A DNA stretch of 64,000 nucleotides from Pyrenophora tritici-repentis (GCF_003171515.1 NC_089399.1:806001-870000); one strand, 5' to 3'. Shown: positions 1 through 11,217, counted from the first letter of the stretch. The notes: generated by a model from the sequence alone, not told the origin. Program-made: numbers and translations.

Positions 1-846
1 ATGCTACACACAGTTACCATCAACACATACTGTCACTACCGATACAAGCAGAGTTACTAGCTACCCAGAAAGAAAAGACTTCCAGTGTCGGATCGTGAGT
101 ATCGGTAGAGACGTCGGCTGCTGGACACTTCGGCCCGACTTCGGCCCACCTTGCGCAGAGCTTAGGTATACCTTCGTAGCAGCTGTGTTCGTAATAAATC
201 AATCACCATCACCGAACAGAATGCATTCCTAGTTATCGTTATTTCCTTTCAGCACTAGTGCTATAGACCTTCCAACAGTTTGTTCTTTACATCAATAAAT
301 CGAATCCACATAGCATATTGTAGATCCTAGTTTACCTGATTACATAATACGCCTAAGCCTCCTCACAACGTCCTGCTTAGTCTTACATCCGCGCTAACGC
401 CAGCATTAATGTTATAAACTTGCGCAGAAGAAAGATGCGATATAGAGAATTGGTAATGAGCTTATTTATTCATGCTTCTGCTATAATGGGTAGTTTAAAC
501 ATGTCTACCATACTTGCCTTTACCTTTCCTAGGGAGACACAAGGCCATCGCATTGCTAAGGGACCTTTCGGTGCTTTCCAAGCTTAGCCATGTCTTTTTG
601 TGCATCCCCTGTGGTTCTCATAGAGAAGCGTGGATGTGGTGTTGCAGAGGTGCGCTAATAGCACGGCATCGCATTATTTGTTGCTACCTTGCCGCACACT
701 TGCAATTGAACTGTGACAGCATAGAGTAGACCGGTAGAGGATTAAAGATATCTGTGCTGGAACACTAAGGTAATCCTGCAATTAACGCTGTGATTGTGAG
801 GTAGCTACCTAGAACTATTAGCCCTATCTTACGTTGTACCCCACAC

Positions 847-990
847 AAACAGCGCCACCACAGCGCAATATTAGAGCAAAAAGAGAGCAATCCTAGCTGT
901 GTCTCGAACGTTATGCCCCTTCAAAAACAGCATAACCATAGTATAATATTAGAGTAAAAAGAGAGTAAACTAAACAGTGTCCTAAATATA
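847..990. repeat. Diverged tandem repeat pair with RIP-like changes
   Basis: Two copies of about 65 bp lie about 78 bp apart (near 847-912 and 925-990). The clearest shared block is at 867-890 and 945-968, where two CA dinucleotides in the first copy read TA in the second. Most other differences are also C-to-T or G-to-A. Repeat-induced point mutation in ascomycetes prefers CpA, so this fits RIP, but the sample is small. Confidence 0.5.
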
Positions 991-1142
991 GGCTCAGCTA
1001 AGTGTAAAAATGAAAAATAAAATAACAAAAAGTTCGGGCACCTTCCCGGGAGTTGTTAGTCGGTTATACATACCTCTCCCTGGGATCCCTACATCTTTTT
1101 TTCGAACCTCGCCGCTTGCCAGACATTACTGCATGTTTTGAC

Positions 1143-1343
1143 GCACCTGTCTGTGTGCCCCCCTAGGGGGACGCCCGAAGGCTTTTCGCACCCTGTGTCC
1201 CCCCAAAGGGAACCCCCGAAGGGAATAACCCGCACCTGTGTCCCCCGAAGGGAACCCCCGAAGGGAACCGAATCTATGTCCCCCAAAGGGGACCCCCGAA
1301 GGGATTCGAACCAACGTCCTCGAAAGGGAACCCTCGAAGGGTG
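1143..1343. repeat. GC-rich minisatellite, about five units of 37-43 bp
   Basis: About five degenerate units each contain a GTCCCCC-type start followed by two CGAAGGG-type blocks (for example CCCCCGAAGGGAAC). Units begin near 1143, 1188, 1230, 1269 and 1307. The CCCC/GGGG halves can fold into short hairpins. The repeat stands out from AT-richer flanks. Open frames on both strands here are by-products of the repeat and should not be called genes. Confidence 0.75.
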
Positions 1344-4300
1344 GAAGCATGACCGGGTCCCACCGGGCCAAAGAGAGTCTTAGACCTTCTTTGACGAAAG
1401 CTAATTGTGTTAGACTGTTTATATAGTTGATTAATTCAGCAAGTGACTGTTTAACAGTTATTGCTTGTGCGACTTAAGCGAGTGGCAGCAGCAGGTTTGT
1501 TTGCATGTGAACATGGTCCAGGACGATCGGTCTACAGCTGTGGTGCTGGGATTGCCTTGTAGCGTTCAACGGCCTTAAGGAATCTTTGTAACGTAATCTC
1601 CTTCTTTTGCAGCACACCAGAGAACTCCCACACTGTGTGGCAACCATGTAGTGCCTCGTAGAGCCCCATACCAGGCATGGCAAGAAGCTTACGCTTCGCC
1701 AGTAGAAGTCATCATCTCAGGTAGACTTGACCACCTATGCTGTGACTCAGTGCAGTTTGGTAGAAGTGAATCAATCAGTCCGTACGCTTTCAAGGACTAT
1801 GCAGCGTGTTCACGCCCTTTGCAAGTCTCCATGGTTTGGTATGCATTGGCGATGACGTTATGTGAGGATTCTCGCGATGCACAACAGCACCACACCACAT
1901 CACTCCAACGTAGACCAAGTACCAGCTACAAGCTCTGTATCAGGAGGCGCTACAAGATCCTCGTAAGGTGTAGGAGGAGAGACTACCCTTATGCATGGTG
2001 AGATGCAAAAAGATCAGCTCTTGCCCCTTGGCACGTCTACGGTGGCGGTGTTGGTATTGATCACCCGCTCTTCCGTGGCGCATGCAACACCATGTACACA
2101 ACGCCATGTACACAGCACCATGCATACAGCACCACAGCTACCACAACCATCGTCCCCGGTCTGACTGTAGCTATAATGCTAATCAACAGGATAACGCCGA
2201 TCGACGCCAGGATAGGACTCAAAAGCCTTGCCGATAGTGAGCATAACGCTGCTCGACAGCAGGCCCATCGCGATGGCCACAGCAAGACATTCTCGCGGCG
2301 CACCTGCCCAGGAATCACAGCCATTGACAGGAATGCGAAGACATTGCGCTCGTCATGCGACATGTATGCGCTTCTGGCAATATCGTCCTCGAGGCAGACG
2401 TGCACTCATATTATTCACCGTCAACAGCAGCTAGCCTGAGGTCCATTTGGGCTTCTCGATGTCCAGCTTCAACGACTCCTTAGCGTCTTTCGCGGGGATA
2501 CTACGCCACCTTCGACCTCGAGCGACGACGATCGATACAGGAATGCGCCAAATCCGAATCCGCAGAAGAAGGCCAAGAGCAGGCAACAAATCTTGTGCAA
2601 GCCCAACCCAAGGGAACCCCTACAGCTTGCTCTCTCGAAGAGTCTACAAGGACCTGGCTTCAGACTTGCACATTGGTAGCCGAAAGTATCTACCCATCGG
2701 AAGACGGGTAGGCAGCCTATGCCACAGCACCCTCCGAACCAAGGAGGACACAAGATACCTGTCAAATAGGAGGACCATAAACGATACGGGTTGTATGGCC
2801 TTTGCCATGATCTGAATGGCAAAAGCTGTCGAAGGCATCTGCTTAGATGATATAATGCCACCATCCGAAGTCGACAACTTAAGAGCGAGAAGATGGCAAT
2901 GAGTGATAGGCTTCTTTGTTCGGGTGGTCCAGACCAGATATATCCTAGATGGTAACGATGCACAGCCGAATGCAACCTTGATCGGCACTGCTGCGTAACA
3001 ACACAGGCTTGTAGAAGATGTAAGACCGGACATGTATGAGTGGCCGCGAGATGATGCATCATTTTGTAAGAAAAAGTGTTGCAAACATCGCCAGAGTTTG
3101 TCGATATAGTTCGGATTGCTTTGATTCATTGTCTTTTGAGTCTTTGTGGGCTTGAGTACAATCAGTCTCGACGCTGAGTGCTGAGCTCCATGGACAAGAA
3201 GGGGCCTGGGTGGGTAGGCCGGTCCTGGCTCGTACATATGATTCCATCGCAAGCTGACCTAAGGTATGTAACCCCTAGGGGAAAGGATGTAGTCACATAA
3301 CGTTGGAGTCTGAGCTGCAGCTAATTATTTGGGTAGTTCACAGTTCCTCCTTAGGTCGACCAAACCATGGACACGAAGCCCATGAAAAACAATCTTCATC
3401 TCAACCACTTCCTGGTTGTTATCTTCCGACATCACTCTGTGTAGGGGGAGAAGATACCTAACCTTGAAGTAGGTGAGATGAAGTTTGAGCGTCGTGCCTT
3501 GGGTATCTCGTACACGTTGAGATTGAGGTGCCGACTGGGATCGCTTGGTGATTGCGAGAACCGTAAGTCTATGATTCAAAGGCCATATATGCTCAAAGCT
3601 TATGGATAAGCACCACTAGGCGTGGTTGTTGAGCATAGGTGGCAGATGTATACAATTATTATTGCAGAGACGATGCTGTTGCAACATTGGTCAACTGCTC
3701 GAAGATTTTCAAGACGTCCAGCTGTGGGTTGCCAGCTCAAGCCAAGACACACACCCAAGGCCAAGAACCTTTGTACGGTATATGTTGATGGTCTGCCAGA
3801 CTTGAAGGCATTGTCGCGGAGGATATGGCCAGAAACGACGCCTGTCTCTTGAACCCAAGCCTTGTCTTGACAAGCTCAAAAGCCACGGTGGTATTCCGGT
3901 CTCTTTGTTGTACTGGGGTAGGCCCTTCCTGTACTGCAGCCAGGTGGGTGCAGCGCAGGAGGGGTACCTGTACTTTTACTTGAGTTGTCTGCATAGGTGC
4001 GGCCCCGGAGTCGGATACCGATAAAACTCTGGCGCTTCGGATAGCCATGTCTGCATCTTGCTGCAGTAAATGCAAGGCGAACTTGCTTGTGCGGTGTCTA
4101 TGAGGAATCCGATCTTGTCACCACCGTCGTGATTCTTCGAATCGAAGGCTGCACTTCGTTCGCCGTGACCGCCCTTGCTTTTCAGGCTCAGTCTACCGAT
4201 GTGTATCGTGCTGTGCGTATGATATACGGCCGTCTTCGTTGTCATCGCGGGTGAGGTAAAGGAAGGCGCGGGTGCCACAGCTATTCGCTCTCGATGCACA

Positions 4301-5274
4301 AGAGATTTCTCGTAGCCGATGAGAGAGCCTGCTATCGGTTATGTATGACAAGACTCAGCTGCCTTAGCTGCTGTCGCTCTACTGGTGGTCATGGTCGCGG
4401 CTTGGTCCCAGAAGTCTCTTTGACCCCCCCGCCCCCGCCTCCATCGCGATAAACTTCGACCTTGCAGATGCCAGGAAATGTACGACATCTTCCTACGTGT
4501 CTCTCGAATCTCAGAAGAGCTGTCATCTACCAAAGTGCAGCCGCTGTCGGTGGTGACATCTGCTGGAGCATCTGCAGGAGGATGGGAGACGGGGAATCTC
4601 CTGAGCTTGGCGGACCACCGAGCAAAGCTGCCGTGACCCCAAAGAGAAGCCAGGAAAAGCTACGACAAGAGTCAACGCTCTACAGTCTCATCAAGACATC
4701 CAAGCTGAGTCTGCTGTGTCCGCAGATGCTGTGATAATCGTGAAAGTAGTGTCGGTCTGCTTGGCTGAGTAGGAAGGCGCGGCCGATGACGGAAACCACA
4801 ACCCTACTGTTAGCGGCATCGCAGCATCGATGGAAGGCAGCATGATGAGGCCACGAAACACATCGGCTGCACGAATAGCAGATTGAAACCCCCCCCCCTC
4901 TGGAAACTACGGCGAGTATAAATGTGACGTGGCGAGGACAGCCGGAGCAAATTTGCCTCCATCTGTTAAGGAGAAGGCCGCCATGGGATAGAGAGGAACA
5001 AGGAACTCAAACAGACGAACATTGATGCTGCAACAATGAAAGACGTCTTTCAGACATGCGACAACGTTGACGAGAGCACCGACATTCGGTTTGCTCTTCC
5101 TGTTGAGGCATGGCGTCCGATTGCATGTGTGGGCGTCTTCCAACTTCATCCCTTGTTTCCAAAGGTTCCTCCTACATCTCAAAGGGGCGGCTTCATCGCC
5201 AAAAGCACGAGGGCACACTTCATTCACATATTTCATTGTCCCTGTTCTGTTCCTCTGCTCGGCTTGGTCTTGTT

Positions 5275-5298
5275 GATGGGGATGGGGATGGGGATGGG
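5275..5298 (+). repeat. (GATGGG)4 G-rich hexamer repeat
   Basis: Four perfect GATGGG units are followed at once by GTTAGGG. The four G-runs on one strand could form a G-quadruplex. The single TTAGGG is one telomere-like unit only and is no evidence of a telomere. Confidence 0.8.
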
Positions 5299-6021
5299 GT
5301 TAGGGTCGTGCAAGACCTGCACACACGGCTTTTCGATTAGAACAATCATCTCTTCATTCATATTCTGGGATATAAACTCTACAATTCTTCAAAATTTCGC
5401 CTTCGGGCAATTGGTCAATTGAAACGATACAGAGAAGATTAGCGGCACGCCCGGGCACAAGGACGCTGTGACATCTTGTCTATGAGATTTATACCATTTT
5501 TTTGGTGGTTTCAGTCGCTCGTTCGACTCTGATATCCTCCTTTTCCTGTTATCTGAGGTTTCAACTCATCTTTTTTTCCTAACTTCTCTGCCATGTTTGA
5601 CGAGGGCTACTAGAGGCCGTACCCGTCACACAAAGCTTTTCGGCAATCTAGACTACTCTGACTAAACGCAACGCGATTCTGTTACGCAATGATCGGGGTC
5701 GTTCTTGAAGCTATGCCATGAATAGAATGCTCTTTATCAGATACTGGTGCCTATAGCCGAAACCTGTAGAAGAAACTGAGTTTATCGCCGCCTTGTATCA
5801 GGCCCGCAATCGAGGTGTTGCACTAATGATCGCCGGAGCAAGTGGGCAACATTGCTTTCACACCCAAAACGACAAGTCAGAGATAACGGCGAGCTCTCAT
5901 TCGTCCATGACGGCACTCGTGCCCAGCCACTTCAACTGTTGCTCGACCACTTCCCCTCTTAGATATCCTAGGTACGCACAACTGCGAACTGCCGATTCCA
6001 ACGATCAACCGGAGACGAGCT

Positions 6022-7392
6022 ATGCAACTCAAGATGGATGAGCGACGGAAGGAGGCTGTGCCACTCGCAATGGCCGGGGAATACCAGTCCGAGCAGTTCG
6101 AGCCCGTCACGCAGACCTTGAAGGATGTGCATCAAGACAAGCTACCCGGCGACTTACACAAAGTCGACAAGACTTCGCGTATCATGTTCGACCACTTCAG
6201 GGGCAGTTAGTTTCCGATAGTGTTGCTGTTACGAGAAACTAACCATTTGAAAGATGAGCCCAACCGCGAGTACAAACCGAGTATGTCGAAACCAGTCAAC
6301 CACAGTGACATGAGCAACAAGGACACCAAGAAGCATGCGGATATCCATATGTCCAAACCTACTGGTGTTGCTAATCAAAGGCCTTTGAGCAACCTACCGC
6401 CTGAGCTGCGACGCAGGATCTTCCAGCATCTGTTGGTGTTTAACGAACCCATACGAGTGATCTGCAAGTCGAAAGATCCCATGAAATTTGCCGGGTTCAC
6501 TCGCGTACCCGCTGATCGGCACGGCAAGGTCCTTGTATCCTTTCATAATTACCTGCATACTTCAGGCTTGGAGGTGTTTACATTCGATAGTCTCCTTGCC
6601 ATCGCAGCGACGAACCGAGAAAACTGCGAGTTGGCTCGTGAAGTTTACTATAAAGACAACAGATTCGTCATGCCCCGAGATAATTTTGAACCTCCTGGAT
6701 TCCTTGCCAAAGAATGGCTAACAGCTATTGGTCCACGAGCTCGCTGGTATCTTGCAGACGTGACATTCGAGGTGGTCAAGATGGGAAAGCTACCGTACAC
6801 GACGGCTGATCCCGATGATACGCACGAGATGCTTACACGCCTCGGTGAGAGCGCCTCTCTTCACTCCCTGGTCATTCAACGACTCGAGGCCTATCGCCTA
6901 TCGCCAACTTGTGACATGGAGAAGGCACTCAACGCGCTATTTGACTACCGTGGTCTCAAGATCTTCATCATCGGCAACATGCCTGAGCTGGAAGCCTCCT
7001 CCGCTCGCTCCGTCACCCAGCCAAAAGACTTCATGCCCCTTAAGGAGCTACAGGCGTATATTATTGGAAACAGAGAACACCGCATCCTCGAGCCCTTGCA
7101 GGATCGTACACTCAGGAACTACAATATGAACGTCTTGCAGTATCTGTATGTACACACTCGCTCAACTGCCAACGTTCGTGACCACGTATCTTGCAAGGCC
7201 ATGGAGAAGGAGTTCCAGGAGCGTGCGGCAGAAGCAGCAGCCATGTGCAAGAAGACGCTGGTGGACAAACTCATCGAGAGGGACGCGACATGGATGCGAG
7301 GTGCACAAGATCCCAAGGACGCTCAGGATACCTGCTCGCGAGAACCAAGGACCCCAAACAACTCGACGACTTTCCAGATCCGATGGTTGTAG
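6022..7392 (+). CDS. F-box-like protein (paralogue A)
   Basis: An unknown protein with a leucine-rich F-box-like motif (NLPPELRRRIFQHLLVF). F-box proteins usually link substrates to SCF ubiquitin ligases, but this family is assigned only by the motif. The frame is open from 6022 to 7392 except for one TAG at 6208. A 75-nt intron at 6179-6253 (GTATCA donor, CTAAC branch site at 6239, AAAG acceptor) would remove that stop and keep frame, giving about 431 residues. A simpler model starts at the ATG at 6283 (369 residues). The motif lies about residues 34-52 of the short model. Downstream blocks (VYYKDNRFVMPRDNF, EWLTAIGPRARWYL) recur in the gene at 9622-11217, so the two are divergent paralogues on the same strand. 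The C-terminus is basic and polar. Expression and function are unknown. Confidence 0.65.
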
Positions 7393-8197
7393 ACGGCTGA
7401 TAGGCTACGTTGAGGTGACTTGGTTCGATGGTAGCTGGCTGGGTGGAGACAATAAGTGTCAAACCGTGCGTCTGTCGCTCAGATAACCGCATGGATCCTG
7501 CTTACAAGCATGATGTACGGTGCCTCTACACACCAGTATTTGCCTGATAGTCTAAGGGTAATGATACATACCCCTTGAAACTTTAGCATGTCTAATGAGG
7601 AATAAGTTGCCGGTTTCGTGCGTTGTAGTCGTGCTGTATATCTAAAAACCCTACAACGCCGACTCAAACACTATAATAGCTGTTTCAGAGTCTCTGGGTG
7701 CTGAATAATGATGCATGGAGCGCGAAAACTCCTCTGGGACGTAAGGGGACTTTGAGATTCTAGTCTCTTAGCCGGTACATTTCTATACTTTCATATGCGT
7801 ATATCATTGTATTGGAGTACTTTGATCAATATTTGAGGATGTCGCAAGACAAGCAAGCAGCTGGGGCTAGCTGAGGGCACCATGCGGGGTTTCACAGCTG
7901 TCATCAGGCCGCATCAGCGACTGTTGCCTATCGACAGCATTAGATGCAAGTTTATTTAGAGTGCATACAAAATCCGCAGGTACATCCCCCTCATCTCTTG
8001 AGCTGTATCTTAGGTGAACCCCAAGCGCGGGGCTGGGCTTTTTGGAGTTATTGTTGGGCGGCATACTTTGGCTTTTGTTGCTACTTCACTACCTGCTCCC
8101 AAATTGGCTCACCGTTTATGATTAACGATCCAAGATCTCCCTCTTTCTTTAATTCAAGAAGCCCCTACTATTACACAGCAATATCGGCATCGCTAGC
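7393..8197. other. Intergenic stretch, nothing recognised
   Basis: The sequence between the first F-box-like gene and the damaged remnant has only short open frames on both strands and no motif, repeat or RNA gene that I can see. Confidence 0.5.
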
Positions 8198-8958
8198 ATG
8201 GAGCTGCAGATCCTCGTCCGCATCTTGGGATCCCACAACGATTTTGAGTTATTCAAGTACGCGGAGCAGAGCGTGACGCTGATCCGGAAGGCCCTGCTAG
8301 TAGAACAAGACGGGGATTTAATCGAAGGTCAACGCTACATGAGTTTAGAGTTACTACATGCCACCAGTAAGCTATCCCACTGTCCGTCGATCAACATGTC
8401 ATGAAGTGTCGTCTTTAATGAGAGTTGATGGGCACGATGTAGACATTCGTTTCCAAACTCGCTTCCCCCTTCTGACCTCAGCATAACTCGCTCCGATGAA
8501 GATCTTCCATCTGGGCGCACACCCTGGAAGGCAAGAAGAAGGTCAAAGGATGGAGGGCGTTCCACGAGTCAGTCTACACCCACTTCACGGTGCCGCCCCT
8601 CCTACGCGCGCTACTCACCCGTGGAACTCGTGCTCACCGCAGATGGTTCGAAAAAAAGAGTAGGCTCCTAAATTTGTATCAAGAACTCTTTCCCACCTAC
8701 ATCCAAAGGGTCGATCAGAAGATAGACACAACGTGGGACCAAGCGGAGCTTATCATGAGAATATACTATGACTGCCATGAAGTTGTTCTCTCAGAGGCAG
8801 CGACGTATACCGTTGTCGTAATTATTGCAGTTAGGATGGACAAGGATGGGGAAATGAAGGCTTTGGTAGACGAGATAATAGCTGAGATGGTTGTACAGGG
8901 TCGCGATTCTCAGGACCAACAAGACAGTCTCGAATATGACAAGTCCGTCCGGCAATAG
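8198..8958 (+). pseudogene. Damaged coding remnant, relative of paralogue B N-terminus
   Basis: Two coding-like stretches lie in different frames: 8198-8366, then about 8500-8958. The first (ILVRILGSHNDFELFKYAEQ) resembles the start of the protein at 9622 (KTLAEVMGFHSDVELVQYVE): both share a G-x-H-x-D-x-EL-x-x-Y-x-E pattern. The second contains KVKGWRAFHESVYTHF and runs to a stop at 8958. A donor exists at 8367 (GTAAGC). A tgtag acceptor at 8442 restores a coding-like stretch (RFQTRFPLLTS) that then hits TAA and would need a frame change. One long intron (8367-8530) could join the ends but is three times the local intron length. A frameshifted pseudogene is my preferred reading; a real gene with unusual splicing is possible. 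Confidence 0.4.
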
Positions 8959-9519
8959 ACTAAATAGAGGAAAAGGGAGGAATTTAAGGCAATAATTCAT
9001 TGTGCAAACACCTATTCAATCTTCACATGTGTTTGGCCCTACTTTCTGAGGTGTCATGACGAATACATAGTTTGTTTTGTCTCAATAACAGCGAAATGAT
9101 GATTCTTTACAAATTTTTGCCTTATCAATCAACTGTGAAACGAAAGATGGTCACCAACGGGTAAAGAATACTTTGGGCTTAAGTAGTGATCGTCTTAAAT
9201 CCTTCACATAGCCAAAGACATTGAGATAACTAACTAAGAGAGCACACACTACAACTCAAGAACAATTTTCATAACTGGGAATTGTGGTATCGGCCAAGAC
9301 GTTCTCGTCTGAGTATGGTGCACGTAGTCTGTGAAAGACGGGAACACCTGGGCAGATTACATCACATTGTATGTTCTGGGTAGGTGCGCAGTGCCTGAAG
9401 GGGGCAGCGAATAAGCGCGCACTATAACTCTTGTTATTTCATTCCTTGACCCTACGTCATGGTATTTGGCAGCCTGCGCTTAGATGCGGTATCAGCACGT
9501 GCGTCCGCATCCGGTAGGC
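8959..9519. other. Intergenic stretch upstream of paralogue B
   Basis: No open frame of note. The 3' part should contain the promoter of the gene at 9622, with the TATA element listed separately. Confidence 0.5.
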
Positions 9520-9527
9520 TATATAAA
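9520..9527 (+). promoter_or_regulatory. TATA box, F-box-like paralogue B
   Basis: TATATAAA lies 95 bp upstream of the ATG at 9622 and is followed by an A/C-rich leader typical of fungal 5' UTRs. It argues that translation starts at 9622, since the more upstream in-frame ATG at 9484 lies before the box. Confidence 0.5.
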
Positions 9528-9621
9528 CAACCGATCACTCGCTTTTCGCTTCGATCACAACACAACCCCCACCACCTACCTAGGTACCCCCCATATTAAC
9601 AGGAAAATCTTGGAATCTCTT

Positions 9622-11217
9622 ATGCGCGAGTTACGAGAAGCTATAGAAGAAACCTCCGATAACAAGAAGATGGTTAAGACCTTGGCCGAGGTTATGGGCT
9701 TTCACTCAGACGTAGAGCTGGTCCAGTACGTGGAAGACAATGCGGCCACGTTGTACTATGTCAAGGAAAAGCCATGCCCTAACACAAGCCTGGAAGAGGA
9801 GAACTCTAACAAGAGCTTGGAAAAGATACAACTTGACAAGATCCTAGACGAGATGCATCTTGACAAAAGCCTAGACAAGGTGCACCCTAACATGAACCTT
9901 CCTGGTGTGGCGGAAGCAGTTAAGTACTGGAATAGTAAGTTCAAACATAACAGTGCGATCTTCGCAGTCAACCCCAATACTAACATTAAAAAAGACGTTC
10001 ATCTGCATCACATCCTCCCTCATCCAACTACAGCGATTGAGAAGTACTCGAGCGGAACGTACTTCTATATCTGGATGTATTCCTCACAAGGCAAGGTCGA
10101 GTTAGCCCCTTGGGGTATTTGCTCGGATGATCATGATACACCAGGTCCAACCTTTGTTCGTCAGGCTCTAACATGCGGTACTCCCATGTACACAGAGCTG
10201 GTTGTTAATTGTGGACGCAACCTCAACGCCAAGCAGAAGCTTGCTATTTTCGAGATTCGAAACTATCGTCAAGATGGCCTCATTAGCGAGTACAGCTTGC
10301 TTCATAGAATCAATTGCACGCTTTCGCATCTCTGTGGTTTACACTATCTCAGACAGCATCTTTCCCCAGAGGACCGTGACGAGATTCCCATGATCCTTGA
10401 TTCAGCCCACTACAACTACGATGATCCACAGCACTTCAAGCTTTGTGGCTGGGATTCATATTGGGGGTTGTTCATGCGTGGAGTCGACAGCGAGTACATT
10501 ATCTTCAAGGACCACTTATGGGGTGCCTTGACTCCCTCTCTTGTCGAGTACACTACTCATAAAGCCCAAGACCCATCCAAGAACAACGGCTCTACCAGAT
10601 TCCAGAACCTGCCGACCGAGCTCCTCATTAAGATCTTCCGATATGTCCTCAAGTTTAACGAGACGTTGACTATCATCTATCACCCTGAAGATCGCTCGTA
10701 CAATTTTGTCGTCATGTTAGACCCATTGGGTAACGAGTTCTTGATAGATCATCCTCGAAGCCGTCGCCATGAGGTCAGCATATACGAGAACTCCAGGCAT
10801 GTTCCAGAGTCCCTAGCCAACTTCCTTGCACTCCTTGGAACAACCAAAAATATGCGCACCCACGCCCTAAAGATCTTCTACAAGGAGAACACGTTCATCA
10901 TGAACGGTGGTGTCGACCTTGATGGCATTGAGCACATGGGTACTCACGTGGAGGACTGGATGATGAGCGTTGGACCTAGTGCATGCGCGCTTCTCCACGG
11001 ACGTGTCGAGTCTCGTGTCCATAAACAGGCCATTCGTGGTAACTACCCGGCGGCTCTGAGTAGGCTTCGTGGCCTTGGCGTTCATGTCATCGAGGAGGAT
11101 ATTGTAATAAATGCGGGAGATGCTGACGAGGACGATGCTTGGGCAAGCAGTGACGACGACATCTGGGCAGTCACTGATGACGGCACTGAGGAAGACACTG
11201 ACGACGTCACTGAGTAA
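9622..11217 (+). CDS. F-box-like protein with 9-residue repeats (paralogue B)
   Basis: A 531-residue protein when started at the ATG at 9622; the frame is open back to 9484, but a TATA box at 9520 favours the later start. The N-terminal helix-rich segment is shared with the damaged remnant at 8198. Residues about 54-89 hold four tandem 9-residue units of the type [ND]-K-S-L-[ED]-x-x-x-L. A middle domain of about 230 residues is unrecognised. An F-box-like motif (NLPTELLIKIFRYVLKF) starts about residue 329, followed by blocks shared with paralogue A (IFYKENTFIM, DWMMSVGPSACALL). The C-terminus is strongly acidic (DEDD, SDDD, TEEDTDD). It is thus an extra N-terminal module joined to the same F-box-like unit as the gene at 6022-7392. 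A role as an SCF adaptor is only an inference from the motif. Confidence 0.75.
   Translation: MRELREAIEETSDNKKMVKTLAEVMGFHSDVELVQYVEDNAATLYYVKEKPCPNTSLEEENSNKSLEKIQLDKILDEMHLDKSLDKVHPNMNLPGVAEAVKYWNSKFKHNSAIFAVNPNTNIKKDVHLHHILPHPTTAIEKYSSGTYFYIWMYSSQGKVELAPWGICSDDHDTPGPTFVRQALTCGTPMYTELVVNCGRNLNAKQKLAIFEIRNYRQDGLISEYSLLHRINCTLSHLCGLHYLRQHLSPEDRDEIPMILDSAHYNYDDPQHFKLCGWDSYWGLFMRGVDSEYIIFKDHLWGALTPSLVEYTTHKAQDPSKNNGSTRFQNLPTELLIKIFRYVLKFNETLTIIYHPEDRSYNFVVMLDPLGNEFLIDHPRSRRHEVSIYENSRHVPESLANFLALLGTTKNMRTHALKIFYKENTFIMNGGVDLDGIEHMGTHVEDWMMSVGPSACALLHGRVESRVHKQAIRGNYPAALSRLRGLGVHVIEEDIVINAGDADEDDAWASSDDDIWAVTDDGTEEDTDDVTE
9781..9888 (+). repeat. Four 27-bp in-frame tandem repeats
   Basis: Units at 9781-9807, 9808-9834, 9835-9861 and 9862-9888 encode NTSLEEENS, NKSLEKIQL, DKILDEMHL and DKSLDKVHP. 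A partial fifth unit follows. The period of nine keeps frame, so copy-number change would not break the protein. Confidence 0.75.

Larger units (their letters stand above)
1..6021. other. Gene-poor, apparently decayed region
   Basis: No reading frame here has convincing coding character. Open frames are short, overlap on both strands and lack recognisable domains. The stretch contains a diverged repeat pair (847-990), a GC-rich minisatellite (1143-1343), a stop-interrupted minus-strand frame (3976-4608), a poly-C run near 4889 and a GATGGG repeat (5275-5298). Around 2470-3060 both strands keep fairly long open frames, which may be the trace of a decayed gene, but I cannot assign a product. 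Confidence 0.55.

Noticed and set aside
1301..1320. GATTCGAACC as a reverse tRNA B-box
   Set aside because: It lies within the minisatellite and no acceptor stem, A-box or cloverleaf can be folded around it.
1089..1426. Overlapping 62-81-codon frames on both strands in the minisatellite
   Set aside because: They are translations of the tandem repeat, with Pro/Gly/Arg periodicity in every frame; no gene is needed to explain them.
2469..3252. Two overlapping minus-strand frames of about 200 codons
   Set aside because: Both are Cys/Leu/Arg-rich without a domain, and the opposite strand also looks weakly coding with several TAG codons. At most a decayed gene; not supportable as a CDS.
5275..5305. 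Telomere-like TTAGGG
   Set aside because: Only one unit is present, next to a GATGGG repeat; it is internal and not an array.
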